Assembly: GCF_014288055.1 (NCBI RefSeq)
Contig: NZ_JACOPK010000012.1
Location: 1-63,075 of the forward strand
DNA from: Agathobaculum hominis
GTDB lineage: Bacteria; Bacillota; Clostridia; Oscillospirales; Butyricicoccaceae
Direction: 5' to 3'
DNA: 63,075 nucleotides
In this document: piece by piece, positions 16,949-25,488 of the stretch
How positions within the stretch are numbered: position 1 is the first letter of the stretch
How the letters are laid out: every line of letters starts with the position of its first letter
The notes under the pieces: model-generated
Told to the model about the DNA's origin: nothing
Seen by the model: the letters and a program-made list of their open reading frames with translations, nothing else
Databases searched by the model: none
Translations under genes and position numbers: made by a program

Positions 16949-17124
16949 CGCGCGACAGCGCGCATAAAATAGCAATCACTCCGTGATTGCATGAAAACCG
17001 GGGGCGTGTACCTCGGTTTTCATACTTCTGGAGGGAGAAAGTTTCCGTATGGGAACTTTCGGACGACTCGTGTTCTGCGAAGTCAGAACACATCTTGTCG
17101 GCGAAACGTCAGTTTCGCGACAGG
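16949..17124 (-). repeat. Multi-hairpin element, copy A
   Basis: Six hairpins follow one another in 176 bases with almost no sequence between them: 16950-16963 (GC-only), 16972-16990 (GCAATCAC/GTGATTGC), 16991-17023 (ATGAAAACCG arm with a GGCGTGTACC core), 17037-17060 (GAAAGTT arm), 17071-17090 (TGTTCTG/CAGAACA) and 17094-17124 (CTTGTCG...CGACAGG). The same order occurs in reverse orientation at 51653-51830 and partly at 30142-30317. On the minus strand it follows the MarR gene and ends at a terminator, so it may be transcribed. Confidence 0.75.
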
Positions 17125-17128
17125 CTCT

Positions 17129-17575
17129 TCACTCTTCGTCCAGCACCTCATGCAGCGCCCTTTGCAGCTTTTCGCTCGTCTCGACGAGAGCAAGCTGCTC
17201 TGCATCCTGCATCCGCCCGAAGGCGGCGCGCTCGAACGCACAGATTTTATCGCTGAGCGGCTGTGCGCAGGCGCGGCCTGCTTCGGTGAGGCGGACATAG
17301 CGGCGGCGGTGGTCGACGCTCGACACCTCGCGCACCGCATATCCCTTTCGCTCCAGACCGCTGACCATGCTCGCGACCGTCTGCTTGGGCAGGCCGAGCC
17401 GCGTGCCGATCTCGCTCTGCGTCAGGGGCTGCTCCACGCAGCACAGCAGATCGAGCAGATACAGCAGGTTCGCCGTCACGCCGAGGCGCGCCGCAAAGCG
17501 CTCGTAGGCAGCGTTGATGCCTGCCCACGTTTCATAATACCGCATGATCAGCTGTACAGCTTCCGGGTTTTTCAT
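17129..17575 (-). CDS. MarR-family transcriptional regulator
   Basis: This 148-residue protein is a winged-helix dimeric regulator. The HTH spans about 55-80 (QPLTQSEIGTRLGLPKQTVASMVSGLERKGY) and the beta wing about 82-95 (REVSSVDHRRRYVRLTEAG), including the DxRxR-type element of the family. AAGGAG precedes the ATG. It starts 27 bp downstream of mfd on the same strand and could be cotranscribed with it; its ligand and targets are unknown. Multi-hairpin element A begins immediately after its stop. Confidence 0.9.
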   Translation of the reverse strand: MKNPEAVQLIMRYYETWAGINAAYERFAARLGVTANLLYLLDLLCCVEQPLTQSEIGTRLGLPKQTVASMVSGLERKGYAVREVSSVDHRRRYVRLTEAGRACAQPLSDKICAFERAAFGRMQDAEQLALVETSEKLQRALHEVLDEE

Positions 17576-17602
17576 GGCAGTTTCTCCTTCTTCGTGCGGT
17601 TT

Positions 17603-20600
17603 TTATCCTGCGGCGGCACCGTAGCGCGCCACCAGCAGCCGCGCCATGTCCATGGCCTTTTCGGTTTTTTCCAGACGGAGCGACAGGTAGGGCGACGAGC
17701 CTGCGTTAAGCAGCAGGCGGCCCTTGAATGCGGCGTCGCCGCACAGCGCGGACAGACGTACGAAATCGGTCTCCGCGAACGTGAGCAGCAGGCGTCCGTC
17801 CTGCTGCTTGATCTCGGCGATGCCCTTTTCGCTCGCCTGCGAACGCAGCAGCGCAATATCGAGCAGCGCGGTCGCCTCCTCGGGCGGCTCGCCGAAGCGG
17901 TCGATCAGCTCGTCGAGCATATCGCTGCGCTGCTCCTCGGTGCGGATGAGCGCGATGCGGCGGTAGAGGTCGATGCGCTGACCGGCGTCCGGCACATAAT
18001 CCGACGGCAGGTTTGCCGACAGCAGCAGCTCGGCGGCGCAGTCCACGCGCGGCTTGGGCGTTTCGCCCTTTTCCTCCTGCACGGCCTCCTCGAGCAGCTT
18101 GAGGTACAGGTCGTAGCCGACGCTCATCATATGGCCGGACTGCTCGGGGCCGAGCACGTTGCCCGCGCCGCGGATCTCGAGGTCGCGCATGGCGATCTTG
18201 AAGCCCGAACCGAACGCCGCGTATTCGCGGATGGCCGACAGGCGCTTCTGCGCGATCTCGCTCAGCGCCTTGCCGTGGCGGTAGCACAGGTAGGCGTAGG
18301 CGTGGCGCGAGGAGCGGCCGACGCGGCCGCGGATCTGATGCAGCTGCGCCAGACCCATGCTGTCCGCGTTCTCGATGATGAGCGTGTTGGCGTTCGGGAT
18401 GTCGATGCCGGTCTCGATGATGGTCGTGCAGACCAGAATGTCGATCTCGCCGTCCGCCATTTCATTCATGACCTTTGCGATCTCCTTCTGCCCCATTTTT
18501 CCGTGAACAATGCCGATCCGTGCATCCGGGAGCCGCTGCTGCCACATGCCTGCACAGCGCTCGATGGACTCTACGCGGTTGTGCAGATAATAGACCTGAC
18601 CGCCGCGCGACAGCTCGCGCCGTATCGCATCGAGCAGCACGCCGTCGTTCTGCTCGAGCACGAAGGTCTGCACCGGATGGCGGTTCATCGGCGGCTCCTC
18701 GATGGAGGACATATCGCGGATGCCGGACAGCGCCATGTTGAGCGTGCGCGGAATGGGCGTTGCCGACAGCGTCAGAACGTCCACGTTTTTGCTGATTTCC
18801 TTGAGCGTCTCCTTGTGGCCGACGCCGAAGCGCTGCTCCTCGTCCACGACGAGCAGGCCGAGATCCTTGAACTTTATCTTTTTGTTGAACAGCTTGTGCG
18901 TGCCGATGACCAGGTCGATCGACCCGGCTTCGAGCTTTTTCAGCAGCTTTGTCTGCTCTGCGCCGGTTTTATAGCGCGTGAGCAGCTCGATCGTGATCGG
19001 ATGGCCCTGAAAGCGCTGCATCGCGGTCAGGTAATGCTGCCGCGCGAGCACGGTCGTCGGCACGAGGATTGCCGCCTGCTTGCCCGCCAAAATGCACTTC
19101 ATCACGGCGCGGAGCGCGACCTCGGTCTTGCCGAAGCCGACGTCGCCGCACAGCAGACGGTCCATCGGCCGGTCGGACTGCATATCGTCCTTGATCTCCG
19201 CGATGCAGCGCAGCTGATCGTCGGTCTCCTCATACGGGAACGCCTCCTCGAACTCGCGCTGCCATGCGTCATCCTCCGGGAAGGCGAAGCCCTTGACCTT
19301 GGCGCGCGCGGCGTACAGCCTGATGAGGCCGTCGGCCAGCTCCTTTGCCGCCGCCTTGGCGCGCGCCTTGGCCTTTGTCCAGTCCGTGCCGCCGAGCCTG
19401 TTCAGCCGCACGCGCTCGGTGTCGCCCGAGCCGATATATTTGGAGATGAGGTCGAGCGACGTCGCCGGGACATAGAGAAAATCCGTTCCGGCGAAGGCGA
19501 TCTTGATGAAATCACGCTCGGAACCGTCCACCGTCATGCGCTCCATGCCGATAAAGCGGCCGATGCCGTGGTGCTCGTGCACGACGAGGTCGCCGGGCGA
19601 CAGGTCGGTGAACGACTTGACGCGGTCGCGGTTCGAGCGCTTGACCTTGGCCTTTTTGCGGCGTGCGAGCACCTGCCCCTCGGTCATGACCACCAGACCG
19701 AGATCCGGATATTCAAAGCCGGCGGAGATCGTGCCCTCCATGATGTTGACGCAGCCGCCCTTCGGGAGAAGGTCGCTCAGCTGCACCTTGAGGCCGCTGT
19801 CGGTCAGCGCGTCGAACATATTTTTACAGCGCAGCGTGCTGCCGCAGACGACCGCGACCGCGCGTCCCTGCTCAGTATAGCTGCGGATGTCGGCGGACGC
19901 CATGTCCAGATTGCCGCCGTAGGCATTCATCTGGTTGGCGACGAAATTTTCGAGATGCTGCGGCGCAAGCTCGGGAATGCTGTTCAAAAAGCTGTCCATG
20001 CGGACGATCTGCCGCTTTATGCTGCAAATCCCGGCGAAATCCAGCGCGTAGCCGTCCATGCCGCCCGGCAGCTCGCCGCGCTCCATGAGCGCCGTTACAT
20101 CGTCCGCGATACGGGCATGAAAATCCCGCGCGGCGTCGCGCAGGCGCGGCGTATCCTCGATGAGGATGAGCGTGTTCTCCGGCAGATAGTCGAACGCCGT
20201 CGCCATCTGCGGATAGATGAGCGGCAGATACTTGTCCGCCGCCGGGAGCGTTCCGCTCTCGCGCAGGCGCTCCGCGTCGCGTTCCAGATTTTTCTGAAGT
20301 TCGGCGTGCTGTTTTTTTCGGCGGCTCGAGGCAAGCGCCGCGACCGCCTTCGCCAGCCCTGCCGCGCCGCCCTTCGCGAGCGACGGCAGCGCCTCCATGC
20401 ACGGCAGACAGCGCAGCGTTTCACACTGCTCCAGACGGCGCTGGCTGCCGACGTCGAATGTGGAGATCGAGTCGATCTCATCGTCCCAGAACTCCACGCG
20501 GTACGGATGCTCGGCCTGCGGCGGAAAAATATCCAGAATGCCGCCGCGCACGGAAAACTGACCCATGCCCTCGACCTGTGAGCAGCGCTCGTAGCCCGCG

Positions 20601-21067
20601 TCTGTCAGTCTGTGCGTCAGCTCGTCGAGCGGCGCCTCCTCCCCCGCCTTCAGCGTCACGATGGAGGAAGCGAGCAGCGCGGGCGGCATGGTGCGCTGCG
20701 CCGCCGCCTGCACGGACGCGACCGCAAAGCACGCGCCCGAAAGCGTGTCCAGCGCAGCCAGACGCGCCTGCTCGTAGCCGCGCGACACGCCGGCCACATC
20801 TGCCATGACCAGCTCGCGCGGCGGCAGGACCACGACCTCCCGCTCGGAAAAGCCGCGCAGATCGGCGGCAAAACGGTTCGCCGCGTTGTCGTCATCGGTC
20901 AGCACGAGCACCGGACGCGCCGTATCCGCGCCGAGCGCCGCCGCCAGATTCGCCTTGTGGATGGCGGACAGACCGACCGTCAGGACCGGTGTTTTCCCAT
21001 CATCGATCGCCTTTTTCAACGATTTGTATTCATTAAGATAAGTTATACTTTTTGTAATCTCTGTCAT
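17603..21067 (-). CDS. mfd: Transcription-repair coupling factor Mfd
   Basis: Mfd removes RNA polymerase stalled at DNA lesions and recruits UvrA. The 1154-residue protein has the full order: UvrB-like N-terminal module (about 1-340, FSVRGGILDIFPP), CarD-like RNA-polymerase interaction domain (about 480-550, DLVVHEHHGIGRFIGMERM), the SF2 translocase with Walker A GDVGFGKTEVALRA and Walker B-type DEEQRFGV, then helicase motifs (SATPIPRTLNMAL, QIRGRVGRS) and a C-terminal D7 domain (about 1000-1154). GGAGGTG precedes the ATG. It heads a probable mfd-marR transcript. Confidence 0.98.
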   Translation of the reverse strand: MTEITKSITYLNEYKSLKKAIDDGKTPVLTVGLSAIHKANLAAALGADTARPVLVLTDDDNAANRFAADLRGFSEREVVVLPPRELVMADVAGVSRGYEQARLAALDTLSGACFAVASVQAAAQRTMPPALLASSIVTLKAGEEAPLDELTHRLTDAGYERCSQVEGMGQFSVRGGILDIFPPQAEHPYRVEFWDDEIDSISTFDVGSQRRLEQCETLRCLPCMEALPSLAKGGAAGLAKAVAALASSRRKKQHAELQKNLERDAERLRESGTLPAADKYLPLIYPQMATAFDYLPENTLILIEDTPRLRDAARDFHARIADDVTALMERGELPGGMDGYALDFAGICSIKRQIVRMDSFLNSIPELAPQHLENFVANQMNAYGGNLDMASADIRSYTEQGRAVAVVCGSTLRCKNMFDALTDSGLKVQLSDLLPKGGCVNIMEGTISAGFEYPDLGLVVMTEGQVLARRKKAKVKRSNRDRVKSFTDLSPGDLVVHEHHGIGRFIGMERMTVDGSERDFIKIAFAGTDFLYVPATSLDLISKYIGSGDTERVRLNRLGGTDWTKAKARAKAAAKELADGLIRLYAARAKVKGFAFPEDDAWQREFEEAFPYEETDDQLRCIAEIKDDMQSDRPMDRLLCGDVGFGKTEVALRAVMKCILAGKQAAILVPTTVLARQHYLTAMQRFQGHPITIELLTRYKTGAEQTKLLKKLEAGSIDLVIGTHKLFNKKIKFKDLGLLVVDEEQRFGVGHKETLKEISKNVDVLTLSATPIPRTLNMALSGIRDMSSIEEPPMNRHPVQTFVLEQNDGVLLDAIRRELSRGGQVYYLHNRVESIERCAGMWQQRLPDARIGIVHGKMGQKEIAKVMNEMADGEIDILVCTTIIETGIDIPNANTLIIENADSMGLAQLHQIRGRVGRSSRHAYAYLCYRHGKALSEIAQKRLSAIREYAAFGSGFKIAMRDLEIRGAGNVLGPEQSGHMMSVGYDLYLKLLEEAVQEEKGETPKPRVDCAAELLLSANLPSDYVPDAGQRIDLYRRIALIRTEEQRSDMLDELIDRFGEPPEEATALLDIALLRSQASEKGIAEIKQQDGRLLLTFAETDFVRLSALCGDAAFKGRLLLNAGSSPYLSLRLEKTEKAMDMARLLVARYGAAAG

Positions 21068-21207
21068 GTGTTCACCTCCGTCCGGTGCTTCCGGTTACAG
21101 TATACGCCATTCTGCGCGCAGAATGAAGGTTTTCTGGTACATCCGTTTTGTAAAGACACCAAAAGGGCAGATTTTGCAATCTGCCCTGATGTGATACGAA
21201 ATATTTT

Positions 21208-21642
21208 TTAGTCGGCCTTGTGGCAGGCGCTGCAATCTGCGTCGCAGCCGAGGATCTCAGCCGGGTCCTTGCCCATGCGCTTGTAGTAATCCGAAATTGC
21301 GGAGCGCAGCGCTTCCTCAGCGAGCACGGAGCAGTGCATCTTGACCGGGGGCAGACCGTCGAGCGCCTCGGCAACTGCCTTGTTGGTCAGCTTGAGCGCC
21401 TCCTCGAGGCTCTTGCCCTTGACCATCTCGGTCGCCATCGAGCTGGTCGCGATCGCCGCACCGCAGCCGAAGGTCTTGAACTTTACGTCCTCAATGATGC
21501 CGTCGTCCGAAACCTTGAGGTAAATCTTCATGATGTCGCCGCACTTTGCGTTGCCGACCTCGCCGACGCCGTTCGCGTCCTCGATCTCACCGACATTGCG
21601 CGGATGGGTAAAATGGTCAAGTACCTTTTCACTGTACTGCAT
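21208..21642 (-). CDS. nifU: Fe-S cluster assembly scaffold (NifU/IscU N-terminal type)
   Basis: This 144-residue scaffold receives sulfur from the cysteine desulfurase encoded next to it and assembles [2Fe-2S]/[4Fe-4S] clusters. The three cluster ligands are visible: Cys in GNAKCGDIM, Cys in KTFGCGAAIA, and Cys in MHCSVLAEEA. A short C-terminal extension adds three more Cys (ILGCDADCSACHKAD), a pattern common in clostridial NifU-like proteins. The ATG at 21642 follows AAAGGAG by ten bases; a frame extension to 21666 begins before it. It is 64 bp after nifS on the same strand. Confidence 0.94.
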   Translation of the reverse strand: MQYSEKVLDHFTHPRNVGEIEDANGVGEVGNAKCGDIMKIYLKVSDDGIIEDVKFKTFGCGAAIATSSMATEMVKGKSLEEALKLTNKAVAEALDGLPPVKMHCSVLAEEALRSAISDYYKRMGKDPAEILGCDADCSACHKAD

Positions 21643-21706
21643 AAAATCTATCTCCTTTTTGTCCAATCAAACGAAATATTATGTTATGGGGAACATTTCT
21701 GCGCAC

Positions 21707-22948
21707 TTAATGTGCATGCAGCTCGGTCGCTGCGGTCAGATTCGGCTTGCCGTTCTCCCAGACCGGGCTCATCGAGCGCAGAGTCTTAACGACGTCGGTA
21801 ACGGTCTCGATGACGTAGTCGACGTCCTCCTCGGTGTTCTGCTCGCCGAGGGTCAGACGCAGAGAGCCGTGCGCGATCTCGTGCGGCAGGCCGATTGCCA
21901 TGAGGACATGGGACGGGTCGAGCGAGCCGGTCGAGCAGGCCGAACCGGTCGAGCCGCAGACGCCCGCATTATCCAGACGCAGGATCAGGCCCTCGCCCTC
22001 GATCGCCTCAAATACAAACGAAGCCGTGCCGGGCAGACGGTTTACCGGGTCGCCGGTGTAGTGGGAGTACGGAATGTTCTCCATGATGCCCTTGACCAGC
22101 TTGTCGGTCAGCTTCTTGACGTAGCCCATCTTCTCGTCCAGATGCTCGCACGCATCCTGCATCGCTGCCGCGAGGCCGATGAAGCCTGCGGTGTTCTCGG
22201 TGCCGGAGACAAGGCCGCGCTCCTGACCGCCGCCGTATACCAGCGGCTCGAGCTGAATGCCGTTCTTCACATACAGCACGCCGGTGCCGCGCGGGCCGCG
22301 GAATTTATGACCGGCGAGCGACAGCATGTCGATGCCCATCTCCTGTACGTCGATGTGCATATGACCGACTGCCTGCACCGCGTCGGTGTGGAACTTTGCA
22401 CCGACCGAATGCGCCAGCTCGGAGATCTGCTTGAGCGGCTGAATGGTGCCGATCTCGTTGTTCGCCGCCATGACGGAGACCAGTGCGGTGTCCTCGGACA
22501 GCTCGTTCTTCAGCTGCTCCAGATCAACATGGCCTTCCTTGTCAACGTTCAGATAAGTGACGCGGTAGCCTTCCTTTTCGAGCGCTTCGCAGGTGTAGAG
22601 CACTGCATGATGCTCGATCTTGGAGGTGATGATATGCTTGCGGCCCTTGGAGGAGGGACCGTGCATAAAGCCGCGGATCGCGAGGTTGTCCGCCTGCGAG
22701 CCGCCGCCGGTGAACAGGATCTCGCCCGGTGCGTAATCGTTCTTTTCGTTGACCGGCATCGCTGCGTTCAGGCACTTGCCGACGACCTTGCGCGCCTCAT
22801 TGATGGCCTCCTTCGCCTCGCGGCCCATGCGGTACAGCGAGGACGGATTGCCGTAGTGCTCGGTCAGCCACGGCTTCATCGCGTTAAACGCGATTTCGGA
22901 CAGCGGGGTCGTCGCCGCGTTGTCCGCATATACAAATCTCTTTTCCAT
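21707..22948 (-). CDS. nifS: Cysteine desulfurase (NifS/IscS type)
   Basis: The 413-residue PLP enzyme converts cysteine to alanine and delivers sulfur to NifU. Visible motifs: YADNAATTPL near the N-terminus, HTDAVQAVGH, and the PLP-binding lysine in SLAGHKFRGPRGTG. The catalytic Cys lies in CGSTGSACSTGSLDPSHVL. The ATG at 22948 is preceded by AAAGG; a start at 22972 lies before it. First gene of nifS-nifU, with a candidate operator in its promoter at 23039-23051. Confidence 0.95.
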   Translation of the reverse strand: MEKRFVYADNAATTPLSEIAFNAMKPWLTEHYGNPSSLYRMGREAKEAINEARKVVGKCLNAAMPVNEKNDYAPGEILFTGGGSQADNLAIRGFMHGPSSKGRKHIITSKIEHHAVLYTCEALEKEGYRVTYLNVDKEGHVDLEQLKNELSEDTALVSVMAANNEIGTIQPLKQISELAHSVGAKFHTDAVQAVGHMHIDVQEMGIDMLSLAGHKFRGPRGTGVLYVKNGIQLEPLVYGGGQERGLVSGTENTAGFIGLAAAMQDACEHLDEKMGYVKKLTDKLVKGIMENIPYSHYTGDPVNRLPGTASFVFEAIEGEGLILRLDNAGVCGSTGSACSTGSLDPSHVLMAIGLPHEIAHGSLRLTLGEQNTEEDVDYVIETVTDVVKTLRSMSPVWENGKPNLTAATELHAH

Positions 22949-23031
22949 TTTATATCTACCTTTCTTTCCCAAAAAGGATGCTCAGACTTGAACGAATTAC
23001 CAGTAAAACGGTAGGCTCATTTCGTATATCT

Positions 23032-23061
23032 AATATACACCCGAAACGGGTATTTTAGCAA
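23032..23061 (-). promoter_or_regulatory. Promoter of nifS-nifU with dyad operator in the spacer
   Basis: On the minus strand TTGCTA (23056-23061) and TATATT (23032-23037) are 18 bp apart. The spacer holds ACCCG-TTT-CGGGT (23039-23051), a perfect 5-bp dyad well placed for a repressor. Which regulator binds is not known; an Rrf2-type Fe-S sensor would be expected from context. Confidence 0.5.
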
Positions 23062-23152
23062 GTGAAAAACTGACGAAACAGCACTCATGCGCGGGCGCTT
23101 TTTGCATCACTTCGTGCATTTTGTGTAGTTTTAACATCCGGTTTCCGTGGTT

Positions 23153-24157
23153 TCAGCGCTCGAGATGCTTTTTCAGCTTCTGGAGAACTGCGTCGTACTG
23201 TGCCGAACGGGCGGTCGGGTTGCCGCGCAGCAGACTCCTGCGCGTGCGGCTGAGACGCGAAGCGCGCTCGTCAAAGCGGCGCTGAAGCTCGTCCAGACGG
23301 TTCTGAATATCCTCGCGGACATCGGCGGCGTGCCGGGCGGCGGCAGCGCGGCGGGATGCAGCCTCCTCGCGCGCGTCGCGCGTGCGCTCGGCAAGCTCGT
23401 CCTTCGCCTCGTCAAGCCTCTGCTCGATGTCCTCGCGCAGATCGGCTGCACGCATGGCTGCGGCGGCGGTACGCGCCTGCGCCTCCTCCCGCGCGTCACG
23501 GGTGCGCTCGGCAAGCTCGCCGGCGGCCTCCTCCACGCGGTACGAGAGATTGGTCAGGCGCGTCAGCGCGGTCTCGCTCAGTTCCTGACGAAGCTCGGCC
23601 CCCTGCTCGCGCAGACGGTCGAGCTCCTCGAGCACTCTGGCAAGATCGAGAGCCGCACGGACGGAAACGATCACATCGGCAAGGAATGCGGCCGACCAGA
23701 GCACATCCACCGCGAGCAGCGCCCGGAACGGCAGCGCCGCGATCACCCATTCGACCGGCCGGTGAATAAAGCGCGCCAGAATGAGGCCGAGAAAACCCCA
23801 GCACAGCGAGGATTGCAGGCAAATATAGCCTCGGAACTGAAACCGGTGCTCGGAATAGTCCCAGTATTTCACCTTAAACAGTTTTTCCATCACAACGCCG
23901 ACAATATACTCGAATACCGTCGCGGCGGCCATGCTCGCGAAAAAAAGCGCGGCCGGCCTGTCGTACAGCGGCAGCGAAACGTGCAGCAGGAGCACCGCGC
24001 CGAAGCCGTAGATCGGCAGCATCGGCCCGCGCAGAAAGCCGCGGTTGACGAAATGGCGCTGTTTGACCGACACGACCGTCGATTCGAAGCACCATCCCAG
24101 TACACAGTACAGGAAGAATACCAGCAGCCACTGCGGAGCGGAATAGCTGTAACCCAT
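23153..24157 (-). CDS. CmpB-type (PF06541) membrane protein with long coiled-coil tail
   Basis: The N-terminal half (about 1-165) is the PF06541 'putative ABC transporter permease' domain with four to five membrane segments (WLLVFFLYCVLGWCFES, then RGFLRGPMLPIYGFGAVLLL). The C-terminal half (about 165-334) is highly charged, predicted coiled coil, and contains two copies of one unit (ELAERTRDAREEA...AAD.REDI..RLDE, about 230-265 and 270-305). Similar tails occur in the family, but the name is historical and no transport activity is shown. It is monocistronic on the minus strand. The role may be structural at the envelope; this is inference. Confidence 0.8.
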   Translation of the reverse strand: MGYSYSAPQWLLVFFLYCVLGWCFESTVVSVKQRHFVNRGFLRGPMLPIYGFGAVLLLHVSLPLYDRPAALFFASMAAATVFEYIVGVVMEKLFKVKYWDYSEHRFQFRGYICLQSSLCWGFLGLILARFIHRPVEWVIAALPFRALLAVDVLWSAAFLADVIVSVRAALDLARVLEELDRLREQGAELRQELSETALTRLTNLSYRVEEAAGELAERTRDAREEAQARTAAAAMRAADLREDIEQRLDEAKDELAERTRDAREEAASRRAAAARHAADVREDIQNRLDELQRRFDERASRLSRTRRSLLRGNPTARSAQYDAVLQKLKKHLER

Positions 24158-24222
24158 TGCTTTTCATCCTTTCAGCGCCGCGTTTCCTCCTGCGGCGGTA
24201 TTATTATATTCTATCTAATCTT

Positions 24223-24251
24223 TTGACTTTTTTCAAGTAGACTACTATAAT
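24223..24251 (+). promoter_or_regulatory. Promoter of the adh-glgB operon
   Basis: TTGACT (24223-24228) and TATAAT (24246-24251) are 17 bp apart, about 40 bp upstream of the ATG. Confidence 0.85.
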
Positions 24252-24291
24252 ATAAGTATCATTTTGTATAACGAAGGGCAGGTAAGGCTAT

Positions 24292-25470
24292 ATGCTGAAT
24301 TTCACCATTAAGACACCGACCGAGGTCGTTTTCGGCCGAGGAATCGAGGAAAAGATCGGCGAGCGCATCAAGGAATACGGCGCGCACCGTGTTCTCGTCC
24401 ATTTCGGCGGCGCGAGCGCACGTTCCTCCGGTCTGCTCGACCGCGTGGAGCACAGCCTGTTTGACGCCGGCCTGTCCTTTGTCGAGCTCGGCGGCGTCTC
24501 CCCCAACCCCAAGATCTCCCTCGTCCGCAAGGGCGTCGCGCTCTGCCGCCGCGAGGGTCTGGATTTCGTGCTCGCCGTCGGCGGCGGCTCGGTCATCGAC
24601 TCAGCCAAGGCCATCGCCATGGGCGCGGCGACCGGCCGCGACCCGTGGGAGTTCGCCTCCACCGGCACCAGACCGGATAAAACGCTCCCCGTCGCGACCG
24701 TGCTCACGCTCGCGGCCTCCGGCTCGGAGACCAGCAACTCCTGCGTGCTGACCAACGAGGAGACTAAGGAGAAGCGCGGCATCACGAGCGAGACCAACCG
24801 TCCGGTCATTTCCTTCCTCAACCCAGAAAACACGTTCACCGTTTCCAAATTCCAGACCGGCTGCGGCATCGTGGACATCATGATGCACACGCTCGAGCGC
24901 TATCTGACGCCGGAGGGCGGCGAGAGCGACCTGACCGACCGCATTGCGGAGGGTCTGCTCATCGCCGTGCGCGACGCAGGCCGCCGCGCTATCGCAGACC
25001 CGCGCGATTATGAGGCACGCGCGACCCTCATGTGGGCCGGCAGCGTTTCGCACAACGACTACACCGGCTGCGGCAGAAAGCGCCTGTTCCCGGTGCACAA
25101 GCTCGAGCATGAGCTTTCCGCGTTCCGCGACGAGATCGCCCACGGCGCCGGTCTTTCCGTGCTGTTCCCGGCGTGGGCGGAGCACGAAATGCCGTATGAT
25201 TATCCCCGTTTCGCGCAGTTTGCAAACCGCGTGCTCGGCGTCGAGATGGATTTCGAACACCCTGAGCGCACTGCGCGCGAGGGCATCCGCACGCTGCGCC
25301 GCTTCTTCGAGGAGATCGGCATGCCGACCCATCTTTCTCAGCTCGGCATCAAGCCGGAAAACTATGAAAAGCTCGCCGCGAACACGGTCCGCACCGTGAA
25401 CGGCCCGGTCAAGAGCTACTCGCCGCTCGACGAAAAGGCGATCATCGAAATCTACCGTCTCGCGGAGTAA
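24292..25470 (+). CDS. Iron-containing alcohol dehydrogenase (butanol dehydrogenase type)
   Basis: The 392-residue group III alcohol dehydrogenase reduces aldehydes such as butyraldehyde with NAD(P)H. The start MLNFTIKTPTEVVFGRG is typical of the BdhA/YugJ clade. The nucleotide-binding motif GGGSVIDSAKAIA is at about 98-110. Metal ligands are expected at Asp/His residues including those of HKLEHELSAF and EIAHGAGLSVLFPAW. It is followed by glgB with an 18-bp gap, so a carbon-storage/fermentation operon is likely, though the pairing may be chance. Confidence 0.92.
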   Translation: MLNFTIKTPTEVVFGRGIEEKIGERIKEYGAHRVLVHFGGASARSSGLLDRVEHSLFDAGLSFVELGGVSPNPKISLVRKGVALCRREGLDFVLAVGGGSVIDSAKAIAMGAATGRDPWEFASTGTRPDKTLPVATVLTLAASGSETSNSCVLTNEETKEKRGITSETNRPVISFLNPENTFTVSKFQTGCGIVDIMMHTLERYLTPEGGESDLTDRIAEGLLIAVRDAGRRAIADPRDYEARATLMWAGSVSHNDYTGCGRKRLFPVHKLEHELSAFRDEIAHGAGLSVLFPAWAEHEMPYDYPRFAQFANRVLGVEMDFEHPERTAREGIRTLRRFFEEIGMPTHLSQLGIKPENYEKLAANTVRTVNGPVKSYSPLDEKAIIEIYRLAE

Positions 25471-25488
25471 ACGGAAAGGAGCGCTACC

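Noticed and set aside
16991..20581. A 1196-codon open frame on the plus strand
   Set aside because: It lies antisense to mfd, whose protein is fully recognisable. Long shadow frames are expected in this GC-rich codon pattern, and there is no ribosome site or known domain.
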